In this document: piece by piece, positions 19,303-29,275 of the stretch | How the letters are laid out: each line of letters starts with the position of its first letter | Position numbering within the stretch: the stretch's first letter is position 1 | From: Adiantum capillus-veneris | Taxonomy: Eukaryota; Streptophyta; Polypodiopsida; Polypodiales; Pteridaceae | DNA: 64,000 nucleotides | Direction: 5' to 3' | Assembly: GCA_014529385.2 (NCBI GenBank) | Contig: CM043953.1 | Location: 77,490,872-77,554,871 of the forward strand | Notes under the pieces: model-generated | The model's database searches: none | What the model saw: the letters and a program-made list of their open reading frames with translations, nothing else | What the model was told of the DNA's origin: nothing | Program-made: the position numbers and the translations under genes

Positions 19303-20097
19303 TGTTTTGCTGAAGAACGGCCACAAATGCTTCTAGTAGCAATGACACTACATCCCTTCTTGAAATCAAGAGGTTTGATGGCACTGGCTTTGACCTGTGG
19401 AAAAACAAGATGCAAGGCATTTTGTTTCTTGAGGATTGTGATGATGCTCTCTTGGAGACTAAGCATGTATCTATGACAAATAAGGATTTGGCTAGATTCA
19501 ATAAGAAAGCCATTGCCTGTATTAAAATGGTTGTGTTTGATGATGTACTTATAGACATTAAGCATTTTGATACTGCCTATGCTATGTGGAAAAAGTTAAC
19601 TTATGAAAATACAACTCCAGTGAATCAAGTGCACTTTATGCGCAAACTTGTGAACATGGAGTTGGATTGAGTCTAAGCCAACATTTGAGCATGTGAGTGC
19701 TTTCACAGGAATTTTGAGTCAGTTGGAGGTTTTTGGTTTGCAGCCCTTTAGTGATAAATTGAAGGCTATTTTCTTGCTGATGACTTGCTTGACAATTCGG
19801 AAGCCTTGGTTGTTTCACTTAGCAACAACCTTGCTTTAACCTTTGATGGTGTTAGGGGATCTAACCTCAATGAGGAGATGAGAAGCAGTGGTTCAATGAG
19901 GAAGGGCAGAGAAGAGGGATAATGCTGCAAATAGAGGTAAAAGTAGAAGTGAAATCAAGGGCAAACAGAAGATGTTACTTGCTATCGGTATGTTCGTAAG
20001 GGCATAAGAAGCTCGATTGCAGGTACTACAAAAGGGAACAAGAAAGAAAAAAACAGCAAGGAAAGAAAAAGGAGGATGATAAAAAAGATGATGACAA
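19303..20097 (+). pseudogene. Copia gag (UBN2-type) with zinc knuckle remnant
   Basis: TTSLLEIKRFDGTGFDLWKN at about 19346-19405 and MWKKLTYENTTPVNQVHFMR around 19585-19645 match the Retrotran_gag_2/UBN2 capsid domain of Copia elements. After a stop near 19668 and frameshifts, further pieces read FGLQPFSDKLKAIF, NEEMR, RGKSRSEIKGKQ, HKKLDCRYYKRE and GKKKEDDKKDDDNA, the usual basic tail and knuckle region. The first knuckle cysteines are lost. LINE-A2 begins at about 20098, and the RT/RNase H half of a Copia element resumes at about 29276. Confidence 0.8.
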
Positions 20098-20408
20098 CGC
20101 TCGCTGTTGCTCCAGCTTGTCTGCGCAACCCCACCCCCCCACTCCCCCCCCCCCCCCCCCCCCCCCGGGCACCCGCCCCCTCTCGCCATCGCTATCCCCT
20201 CCCCCCTCCCTCCCGCCTCGTGTTGTGCGCCAACCCGGCAGTGTGCTGTCCCCCAGCCAGCGCCACGTGCCCCCGCCTGCCTAATCCGTCCCCCCCTCCC
20301 CCCCTTTTTTTTTCCGTTCTGGCAGCAATGCTGGTGGGCTGATTTTAGCTCGTTGGCAAATGCTCCATCACCCCTGTCGCTCACCTTCTTCCATAGTAGC
20401 AGACACGA

Positions 20409-21233
20409 ATGGAGACTCATGCTACACCACAAAGGGACTGTGACGAAGCCCCCTCGACCGACCTCGCAGAGCCCCCCATTCGACTTGCTCTGTCGCCAGC
20501 AGAGCAAGCGAGCCTCGCAGTAGAGGTGGAGCGCCTCCAGGCCACCTCTGTCCTCTGCAAGATTATTGGCAGTCATCCCAGTCGAGGAGAGGTACGCGAC
20601 CTTCTGCAGGCCCGCCTTTTAGCAGAGGTGGGGAAGATCATTGACATCCAACTTCTCGGACGAGGATACTATTAGATAGAGTTTGAGACTCTCGAGATGG
20701 TTGCCATGGTCATCTCGATGAGCCCGTTGAAATTCGAGCGGTTAGAGCTCATTTCCGACAGTGGTGCCATGGGTTCGATCCATCATCGAATGTTCTTGTC
20801 CAGGAGGCAGACTTGCATATTTCGATATGCTTCCCTGGCTTGCGGAGGGAGTACTTACCGCTTATTTCCAGGATTGGTTCCGAGATCGGGACAGTCTTGG
20901 AGACCTCGTGTACGACAACTTCAGTTGCAGCCAAGGCTACCGGCGTGCCTTCAGTTCGCGTCTTGGTTCGTGACACTCTCTCCCGAAGGTGGTCCTTCTA
21001 CCTAGGGTGAGTGGGGGATGGTTACGCCAGAGGGTGGAGTATTCGGGACTCTTGAACCAATGCTTCATTTGTAGAAAGATGGGCCACTTAGCGAAGGCCT
21101 GTCCTTGCAGGAGATCTCGATCCACAGCGCATGCGCATCCTCCCAAGGTTGAACATACCCAACGGACAGGTACCCAGGACACACAGACCGGTACCTCGAC
21201 AGAGGCCAATGATCAGCCAGCTGACGGTTGGTA
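20409..21233 (+). pseudogene. LINE-A2 ORF1, DUF4283-like with complete zinc knuckle
   Basis: Starts METHATPQRD and matches LINE-A1 ORF1 through LALSPAEQASLAVEVERLQ and DLLQARLLAEVGKI. A TAG at 20673-20675 and several frameshifts follow. CFICRKMGHLAKAC at about 21061-21102 keeps the complete CX2CX4HX4C knuckle that LINE-A1 has lost. The piece ends at a TAG at 21232-21234, next to the position where LINE-A1 has TGA. Confidence 0.85.
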
Positions 21234-21234
21234 G

Positions 21235-22190
21235 CAGGTGCCCTCTTGCAGCTCAACAGCATTGGGTTCAGACAAGGAACTCTTTTGACCCCCTTCAGCA
21301 GGAGCCCCTTGAGGAGGCCCCCTCCACTGCAGCTCCTCCACCGCCTCCCCCCCCTCCACCTTCTCCGCTCCGCCGCCTCCTCCTCCTTCCCCCCCACCCC
21401 CACCTCCTCCTCCTGCTCCTCTCTCCCCGATGGGGCCCTCAGTCTCATCTCCCGACCCATCTCACGCTCCTTCTCAGACGCAGGGGACTAGACACATCTG
21501 TAGCGAGACGTTCTCTTGGTAGTGCTTTTTGCTACATCCCCACCTGAGGACGCCTCTCTTGGTCCAGACCTCTGCTTTTGTAGTAGTCCCTCGTGGTTTG
21601 ACCAGCTTCGACATTCGCAGACGATGGGACTTCTTTGATTGTACATCCTTGGTGACCCTTCTTCCAACTTGAAGAAAGCTTGCTTTCGAGTTCATGTCCT
21701 CTTCTTAGCAGCCCGAGGCTCTGAGGGTCTGGATACAACGGTAGGTTTCTCCTTTCCGTTATGCGGTAGGGACCATACAGAGTGGACGTTGCACACAATT
21801 CTTGACTGGCTCCAGGTCCAAGCTATTGAGGTCTCACACACACAGGGGACCTAAGAGTGACAGATTTGGTACAGACACTTTGGCCTTTAGCCAAGTTCAG
21901 TGTGACGTCGCCGGATGTAGCCGGTTGCAGGCACATTGTGGTACACTTGTATGCTGACACTCAGAGCCCCCCTTGCTATGTATTTGTAAATGAGGATTCT
22001 TAGACAGAGGATGTAGCCATACGGACTGCACGCTCGGCTTGGGCTTGGGTGGGACAATCACTTCATCAGCGTTTTTCTAGAGGTCGCTCGAATGCGGATT
22101 ATTCTCCATTCAAGCCGACCTCTAAGATAGCGAGGTTGGCTGCTGCTACAGCATCTGTTTTTTCTGACCAACTCCGTAAGGATCGTCTCA
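21235..22190 (+). pseudogene. LINE-A2 ORF1 second half
   Basis: Matches the 335-residue LINE-A1 segment: AAQQHWVQTRNSFDPLQQE, a Pro-rich tract, RRSLGSAF, PRGLTSFDIRRRWDFFD, VGFSFPLCGR and RGRSNADYSPFKPTSKIARL. Frames shift several times. It ends where the ORF2 endonuclease begins. Confidence 0.75.
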
Positions 22191-22683
22191 TAGAATGTGT
22201 AGGGATTAGGAGGGCCCTAGGTTCAGCGTCAAAGGGGTCGGTTGCGTTAGGAGCTTCAACGATGCCTTGTGGGTGGTGAGATCGATATTCTTATGCTACA
22301 GGAGCATCATCTCAGATTTTGCTTGGTCGCTACGAGACATTTTGGTCAGCTGCATTTGGACTTGCATGTATCCAGGGAGGGGTATGTATGCTATTGCGGA
22401 CTCATGGCAGCAGGCCATTGTGGGCATTATGCCAAACAGGGCTCAGTGGATTACTATGCAGGTTCAAGGTTTCCTCATGGGCATTTTGAACATATGCGTC
22501 CAATGTGGCAAGTGCACGAGAGAGTTTTGGTCTCATATTGTAGAGTCTTTGCCGCATGCAGAGCAGTTTGTTGGGGGAGACTTCAATATGTTGGAGGATC
22601 CCTCTGACAGGATTGGAGGTGGTCATGCTACTGTGCACGGGGCTGAGTTGGCAGCTTGGGAGCGCCTATGTATGACTTTGAGG
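22185..22683 (+). pseudogene. LINE-A2 ORF2 endonuclease, first part
   Basis: IVS/GVRRAL-type start at about 22185-22210, then LMLQEHHL (about 22290), GGMYAIADSW, AQWITMQVQG, FVGGDFNMLEDPSDRIGG (about 22567-22620) and LAAWERLCMTL, after which the hAT element interrupts it. It continues at 26215. Frameshifts near 22300-22400 and 22500 break it. Confidence 0.85.
22676..22683. repeat. hAT target site duplication, left
   Basis: CTTTGAGG at 22676-22683 is repeated exactly at 26207-26214, immediately flanking the transposon. Joining the flanks restores LINE-A2 ORF2. An 8-bp duplication is diagnostic of hAT elements. Confidence 0.93.
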
Positions 22684-22695
22684 CAGGGTAGAATC

Positions 22696-22775
22696 CGTAC
22701 GTACGTACGGTACCATTCCGTACTGTACAATCATACGGTGCGGTACAGTACGTAACGTACGGTACAATACGGCAT
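22696..22775. promoter_or_regulatory. Left subterminal CGTAC repeat cluster of hAT
   Basis: Within 80 bases of the left end, GTACG/CGTAC or close variants occur about ten times, followed by an ATATAT run. The right end has a matching cluster at about 26110-26195. Such clusters in hAT elements are known transposase-binding regions; the role here is inferred. Confidence 0.65.
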
Positions 22776-23060
22776 ATATATATATTTTTGGGGCGTTTTC
22801 AGCTCGGACAAATTCCGCTAGGGAGGCTTTCAGATGGGCTTATTAGTGTGAAGGGGGAGAAGCCTTAGGCTTTTTTAATCGACCACTGTAGCAAAAGAGT
22901 CTCTGTTCTGTTACAGAGAAGTCTGCAGAGCAGTGCACAGAGTCCTGCAGAGCTGAGCTACGCGCGTGAAAAGGTACTGCTTCTGCCACCATGCACTCCG
23001 TACTCTTCTCGCACTCCGTACTCCTCATGTGTGTGCACTCTTTTGCATTTGCAATGTGCA

Positions 23061-25764
23061 GGATTCATTATGCCGCGTAAAACCAACCCTAACTGGTCGC
23101 TCCACACCAATGTTTTGAGCATCATCACGACCACTTCTCAGCAAGGTTCTGGCACACGCTTATGGCAATGCAAGTATTGTGGGGACCAATACACCAGCAC
23201 TATTACGCGAGTCAAAAAGCACTTGACGGGCATCGGGTGCACTGATCAAATTGGTGCATGTGAGAAAATACCACCACCTTTGAGGGAGCAGCTTATTTAA
23301 GAGTATTTTCCTGTTGGTGCTCCTGGTTTGAGAGGTGCTCCCAGCACACAGGATGCTTTACATGATGCTTTTGTTGGAGAGCTAGAGTCTTTAGGTGCGG
23401 AGACAGAGGTTGGAGGAGGTTCGGCCTCCATGCAACCCCCTACTTCCAGGAAGAGAGCACGTGTTGGTGGTGAAGGTGAGGATTCCTTGCCACGTGAAAA
23501 AGGTACATCTGAAACACCAACGTAGACCACTTTGCCTAGTCGCATCTCTTCTCAGGCTTGGGTGAAAGAGCGTCAGAGGGTGGCAGAGATGGAGATATGT
23601 CGCACTCTTATTGAGTGCAACATATCTTTCAATGTTTTGCGCACAGATCAGTGGAAAAGAATGGTAAAAGCCATTGCACAGGTGGGGCCTACTTAGACAT
23701 GGACAAGTCTTGATTACACAAAGATGCGCACCACTATGTTAGATGAACAGAAGGCCTTAATTGAGAAGGCACTTACGCCTGTGAAAGCTTGATGGAAGGA
23801 GTTTGGATGCACCATTATCTCAGATGGTTGGGCAGACATACGCAGACGACACATAATCAATATCCTTGTGTCTTCAGCTTTGGGCACCTATTTCTTGCGT
23901 ACTGTGGATGCAGGAAAAGCAGGGGAAAAGATCACGGCTGAGTTTATTTTTGGTCACATCAAAACAGCCATAGAGGAGGTTGGCAAGGAGAATGTTGTGC
24001 AGGTAGTGACAGATAATGCAGCTAATTGCAAGGCAATGGGATTTATGGTGGAGCAACAGTTTCCTGGCATAGTGTGGACTCCATGTGCTGCACATTGTTT
24101 GGATTTGCTCATGGAGGATATTGGCAAACTTTCATGGGTGCAGCCCATAGTTGCAGATGTAGTCAAGGTCACCACATTCTTTCGCAAGAAACATCAGGCT
24201 CTTGCTATCTTCCGCAGCCATAGCACTTTGGATATGGTTCGACCTTCAAAAACCAGGTTTGCCTACATTTACTTGGTTTTACAGAGGCTCTACAAACTTT
24301 GAGATCCACTACTACAGACAGTGGTGGATCCAAAATGGCGAGGCATGTCAAGATCGCAGGATGAATCTACAAAATACTTGCAGAGGCGGATCCTTGATGA
24401 GAGCTTTTGGCAGGAAGTGCACGCTCTTTCAGTGGCACTCAAGCCAGTCTACGTCCTCCTTCGATTGACGGATATGGAGGGATCGACCTTGGGACTAGTC
24501 TATCATCTGTTTATGCAGATGAAAGACCACGTTTCCAAATGCGATTTGTTGACTATTGATCGGTAAGGGTTCCTCATGTTCTAATGGTTGTCTGTTTTAA
24601 TCATCAAGTCTAAGTTATAACTTGAGCCGTTGGACTTTCATGAGCCGTCCCATACATGCGATGGCTGCCATGCTTCATCCTCTCTATAGGTCGCCAGAGC
24701 TATGGAGTGATACCTTGCTTAGCACAAAACAATCAGAGTATGTTGGGCTCATGTTTTCAGAGGATGATCAGCTTGGGATAGACAAGGAATTCACCAACTA
24801 CATGAATGGCATTGGCGCTTCTTTCACGACAGCAGTTTCTTTGAGGAAGGAAGCCACAAAGTATCCTTTGACGTGGTGGCACTCGTATGGGAGAGTTGGT
24901 CTTCCCAACCTCTCACGCATTGCTCTTCGTATCCTTTCTCAGGTTAGGAAACTGCCATCCATGATTACATTGTACAATGTATATATCATTTTAAGCTTCT
25001 AACTTCATCTTTATATTACTAGACACTTGTCACTCTCTTGCTGACGATTGCGCTCTTGCTTGAGCACTGAGCAGGATTGCTCGGTTGGAGCATGTGAGCG
25101 CAATTGGAGTGCTTACTCTCTCACACGAAGATTCGAAATCGCCTTAGCACTTCTCAGTTGGAGAAGTTGGTGTATTGCAGAGCCAACATGAGGCTTGTGC
25201 GGAGTTACCATTCTTTGGGGCAACCCAAACAGGTAATTATCTTGATGTTGGCTATTGTAAACTCAACCTGCAAGCATATGCCATAAATAAGTCAGTTTAA
25301 CTTTATTTTACTCTTAAACAGGTTGATGCGACAGAGCTGAAAATGGTAGATGATCCTAGACCAGAGGAGGTGGACCGACAGATTAGAGACGAGCAGGAGC
25401 AGATTGTTAGAGAGCTGCATAGAGAGCTCGAGAGCGTGGATCGTCGTGTGACTAGATCACGTGCATGAGCTCTTAGCCTTCCTCTACGCACGGTGGGAGG
25501 AGATCCAGACACTGTGAGACGAGAGAGTATTCGCAGGGGGAAGCTTCCTATTCGCTCCATTTGCAGGCGAGCGAATGAAGCTGTCTGGCTCATCCATGCA
25601 GAGATTGCTGATATGCCTGAGGAGGCTTGTGGTGCAGAGGTGCTTGTACCAGAGTTGACATATGCTGAGCCTGACCCTGAGTTTGATGAGGAGGGCAATG
25701 TCCTTGATGATGGGGGCTTGCTCTCTACCGACGATTCATCTTCCGCATCTGACATAGACTTTTG
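23061..25764 (+). pseudogene. hAT transposase (BED finger, DUF659, hAT C-terminal)
   Basis: Domains in order: a BED-type zinc finger (WQCKYCGDQYTSTITRVKKH, about 23166-23225, with further Cys residues after it); a Ser/Arg-rich linker; the DUF659/RNase-H-like core with ISDGWADIRRRHIINI, VVTDNAANCKAMG and TPCAAHCLDLLMEDI (about 23815-24120); RPIHAMAAMLHP (about 24650); and the dimerisation tail CERNWSAYSLTHTKIRNRLS (about 25090-25160). Introns with GT/AG ends are apparent at about 24565-24630, 24943-25072 and 25233-25320. Nonsense codons near 23298, 23524, 23694, 23790 and 24301 interrupt the frame without shifting it. All can arise from C-to-T or G-to-A changes, as expected of methylated DNA decay. 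Confidence 0.85.
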
Positions 25765-26104
25765 AGGCCGCACGTCTTAGTGCACACTGGTGACTACATG
25801 CTTTTGAGGACAGGCTGCAACAGACTTTTATTGTTATTATGGCATTGTAGTATTTCACAGTACTTTGTTTTGGATCTTGATTCAGTTTGTATGGTATATG
25901 CCTACTTTTGGCTGATGCCATGGACATGATGTTTGTAGTTGTTATTTGGTTTTATGATTTATGGTCATTGGTTTTCTCATTGAGTATTGAGTCTTGAGTC
26001 ATTAAGTTTTATGATCAATATGTTCATTTTAAGCATTGCATTGTTAATGAGGTTGAATTTTGAAAGGTCTGTGAACTTAAATTTAGTGTAATTGTCTTTT
26101 TTTA

Positions 26105-26206
26105 CAAATGGTACGTACCTATCACGTACCTAAAGGTTGGTTCAGTACGGAAGTACGTTCCGTACGTACCTAAACCGTACCGTACACTACGTACCTTTCC
26201 ACCTTG
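26105..26206. promoter_or_regulatory. Right subterminal CGTAC repeat cluster of hAT
   Basis: Repeated GTACGTACC, CACGTACC, AGTACGTTCC and CCGTACC motifs run to the right terminal repeat. They mirror the left cluster in composition and lie within 100 bases of the end. Confidence 0.65.
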
Positions 26207-26214
26207 CTTTGAGG
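26207..26214. repeat. hAT target site duplication, right
   Basis: CTTTGAGG, an exact copy of 22676-22683. Confidence 0.93.
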
Positions 26215-26868
26215 GTTTTTGATGTTTGGCAGCACTCGGGCTTTGTGAGGCCCCCAGACAACTTGTCTTTCTCTCGCTCTGACCGCAGAGGACGAGGAGT
26301 GAATCTATCTCGGATAGATCGCTTCTACGCCAATGACCATATTTTTGTACATGGGGAAATCTGTTTGCATCCTAGCAGGGACTACTTTTTCCGACCATGT
26401 GCCAATGATTCTCACCGTGACAGACAGACAGAGGAAGGGGGTGCGATGCTACGCATCCCTGAGAGGATCTTGCTGGATCCAGAGCTTAGAGAGCGAGTGG
26501 AGGCACTTTGGTGAGAGAGCTTGGACACGCAGGACACCCTTGTTGGTAGAGTGGCCGCTGGCGTGGCTGAGCTCAGTCGCTTCTTCCTCTAAGGAGTCTG
26601 CAGCTCGCTTGGCTGCAACCAGGAAGGAGCAGCAGCGTCTCCGATGGGGCATAGTTTCCTTGCAAAGGATGCAAGAGCAGCATCTAGACAGTCCTTGGTT
26701 GGAGGAGCAGATGCAACAGGCTAGAGAGGAGGTGGCTAGCATTGAGGAGCAGAGGCATGAGTTTGCCTTCCAGCGGCAAGCATCTCAGTGGATCCGGATG
26801 GGTGACAGAGTTACTGGGGAGTTTTTTGAGACGGTGGGGCCATGCCATGCGCACACGAGTGTCAGCTA
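26215..26868 (+). pseudogene. LINE-A2 ORF2 endonuclease, second part
   Basis: Continues the domain cut by the hAT element: VFDVWQHSGFVRPPDNL, VNLSRIDRFYANDH (about 26300-26340), then in a second frame TTFSDHVPMILTVTD. The Gln/Glu-rich linker (KEQQRLRWGIVSLQRMQEQ) and MGDRVTGEFFETVG follow. The last motif is intact here but broken in LINE-A1. A stop near 26866 precedes the RT segment. Confidence 0.85.
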
Positions 26869-28286
26869 ATTGAGGAGACCGGATGGGTCAGTTGCTTCCG
26901 AGCCTGAGGATATGCGTGCACTTGCTACTGATTTTTACCGTGTTTTGTTATTAGCTGAGCCTCGGTCAGAGCGTAAGGATGCATGCAGAGAGCTGATCTT
27001 GGCACAGATGCCTTCCTTGCCTTGTTTTATTGAGGAGATGCGACAGAGACTTGAGCTCCCTCTCCAACTAGAGGAGCTCCATAAGGCCCTTAGAGCACTC
27101 CCCCGTGGTAGTTGTCTAGGGAAGGATGGTTTGACTCCCAGCTTCTTCTTAAGAGTACTGAGACTTGCTTGGTTCAGATCTTTGCAACGCATTCCAGTAC
27201 ATTTTGCACATTGGCGAAATGCCTGACAGCATGAGTGAGGGCATGATCTACCTTATTCCCAAGGAGGGAGGCTCCTTGGATGAGATTCGACAATGGCGAC
27301 CCATCACTATCCTCAACTCATCCTACAAAAATTCTGGCAAAGGCTCTGAGCTTTAGGATTCAGCCACTACTCGAGAGCATTATACATGGGACCCAGACAG
27401 GTTTAATCAAGAAGCGTAGTATCCTTGACAACATCTTCACTTTTTGGGAGGCGTGCGTCTGCGAGGAGAGGATTTGGTGATACTCCTCGATTTTGAGAAG
27501 TCCTGCGATAGAGTTGATTGGGACCTCCTAGAGGGCTCTCTACACAGGATTCGTTTCTTAGATGATTGGATCAGAGGTGTGTCTGCTCTCTACAGGCGTG
27601 CGCACAGTCAGGTGCTCTTGGCAGGGGGAAGAGGGGAACGCTTCATGCTCACGCATTCGGTCAGACAGGGTTGCCCTCTAGCCCCCTTCCTTTTTCTGTT
27701 CTATGTTGAGACGATGAGCAGATTCTTGACTTCTCTGCAGGTTGGCTTGCGTCACACGTGGTCTCGAGCTCCCTATTAAGGCAGATGAGCTACTTGACGC
27801 TGAGTTTGCCGACGACTCAGTCTTGTACTTGGAGGGCTAGGAGGCAAATCTACACAGGTGTGAGGAGGCTCTTGAGGTGTTTTATTGTGCATAAGGAGCA
27901 CCGATCGATTGGAGGAAGACAATAGCTTTTTGGGTTGGCAGTGCTCCTACTCTTGATTGGTTGCCAGGTGAGGGTTTTAGATGGATTCCCCCAGGGACTG
28001 CAGTTAGCTATTTGGGTTGTCAGGTTGGCGTGGACTTGTCCCCTGAGCAGCATACTGCTCCCCTCCTCCTATCCATTAGGAGGAAGTTGTTGCATTGGAT
28101 CTTAGCACGACTCTCTTTGGCAGGCAGAGTTGTAGTGGCCAACCAGGTGTTGTTGGCTACTATGTGGTACATCATGTCTTGCTAGATCTTCTCGAGCTCC
28201 TGTATCAGCCAGCTAGAGAGGCTGATCAGGAACTTTCTTTGGTGAGGGCACGACACTCAGCTAGCCTAGGCCAAAGTAGCCTGGCA

Positions 28287-28595
28287 AGCATAGCATAGTT
28301 ACCTGGAACGGAAAATTGGAACGGGAACGCGGAACGACAACATGCATAAAATGCCATTCCTTGTTTTGGATACTCACGTGTGGAACACGGAACGAGGATC
28401 CGAAACGGGAAAGTGGGATGGGAACGGGGAATGGAGACCTGAAAATGGCCATTCCCTATAACTATGAAGCATAGTCATAAGGGATGCGTCCCAAGGGAAG
28501 GGGGACAGGGCTCAAATGGATTTTTAGTGTAAAGAAGAGGGCGGGACGGCAAGTGGGGACGAGAAGCCCAAAAATGGGCATCCCCTGTGACTATG
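28287..28595. mobile_element. MITE-like element B with MITE A nested inside
   Basis: Relative to LINE-A1, about 320 bases are inserted here. The outer element B runs from AGCATAGTCATAAGGGATGC (interrupted) to GCATCCCCTGTGACTATG. These ends are inverted repeats of one another apart from two positions. The flanking CTGGCA repeats (28281-28286 and 28596-28601) look like an imperfect target duplication. No coding capacity. Confidence 0.65.
28294..28466. mobile_element. MITE A, GGAACGG-rich, hAT-type target duplication
   Basis: A 173-bp element with short inverted ends CATAGTTAC...ATAACTATG and a GGAACGGGAACG-rich interior. It is flanked by exact 8-bp copies of AAGCATAG (28286-28293 and 28467-28474), which fits hAT-type mobilisation. 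A longer relative lies at 40305-40785. Confidence 0.8.
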
Positions 28596-29275
28596 CTGGC
28601 AGGTCATCACCTTACCATGTTCTCAAGGGGGGCTTGATATCATAGACCTAGCACAACATAACAGAGACCTTCTAGGGAAGTTTGTTGTCAGAGGACTCCT
28701 TCCAAGGGAGGAGCCCTGGAAGGTTTTGCTGCTTCATCGGCTTCGAGATCAAATCCCTCATGCAGGAGGCCCTTGGAGCCCTTTCATGAGGTGGATCTTT
28801 ATAGAGATGCACAGAGTTGGTTTGAGCAAGAGATTGGAGGATCAGTTTGCTGCGAGCCTGCTTCGGTCTTGGGAGCAGCTGAGGAGAGGCCTGGAGCAGC
28901 ACCAGCCCACTAGCACGGAGGAGCGCTTGAGAGAGCCCCTAGTTTGGAACCCCTTGGGTAGCACCCAGAGAGGTTGCCTGGTTGGTAGCCGGCCTCATGT
29001 TTCTTGGGGTCCCATGGCAGAGGGCCAAGCCCGCACTCTCGGCGACTGGCTTCAGTTCTCAGGTTTGCCCGAGGAGACACATAGCATCCAGTTACGAGGC
29101 ATGAGAGGAGTGCAGAGCATGTGCTAGGACATTACAGAGGCTTTACCAGCTGATTGGCTTACCCCTCTAGAGACGGCAACTGACAGCAACTCCTAGATGG
29201 ATGGGGGCCTTCACACCACTCGAGGTCCTCATCGAAGTTCGTGCTTGCTCGAAGTCCATACCCCCCATGTTTTTT

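Larger units (their letters stand above)
22684..26206 (+). mobile_element. hAT DNA transposon (3.5 kb) in LINE-A2
   Basis: Terminal inverted repeats are CAGGGTAGAATCC at the left and, reverse-complemented, CAAGGTGGAAAGG at the right, with a perfect 8-bp target duplication. Both subterminal regions are dense in CGTAC/GTACG motifs. The interior encodes a BED-finger hAT transposase with introns but with several nonsense codons, so it is non-autonomous now. Insertion after LINE-A2 is certain because it divides the endonuclease domain. Confidence 0.93.
20098..29275 (+). mobile_element. LINE-A2, split and 3' truncated
   Basis: Second copy of the LINE-A family, plus strand. The C-rich leader (23 consecutive C at 20144-20166) is followed by ORF1, then endonuclease, RT and part of the C-terminal region. 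It is interrupted by a hAT transposon (22684-26206) and by MITE-like insertions (about 28287-28595). Homology to LINE-A1 stops near 29275, about 1.1 kb before the expected 3' end, and there is no poly(A) tail. Many stops and frameshifts make it older than LINE-A1. The 5' boundary at about 20098 is approximate because LINE-A1's leader is too divergent to align by eye. Confidence 0.85.
26869..29275 (+). pseudogene. LINE-A2 ORF2 reverse transcriptase region, 3' truncated
   Basis: RT motifs in order across several frames: LIPKEGGSLDEIRQW (about 27250-27295), ILNSSYK, LDFEKSCDRVDWD (about 27487-27525), VRQGCPLAPFLFLFYVE (about 27660-27710), EFADDSVLYLEG (about 27800-27837), LGCQVGVDLSPEQ, and LSLAGRVVVANQVLLATM (about 28110-28165). 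After the MITE insertions it continues with GGLDIID and RWIFIEMHRVGLSKRLEDQF, ending near VRACSKSIPPMFF. The zinc-binding end and 3' UTR are missing. Confidence 0.85.

Noticed and set aside
20076-20523. Proline-rich open frames over the LINE-A2 leader
   Set aside because: Product of the C-rich leader; overlapping ORF1 start in other frames.
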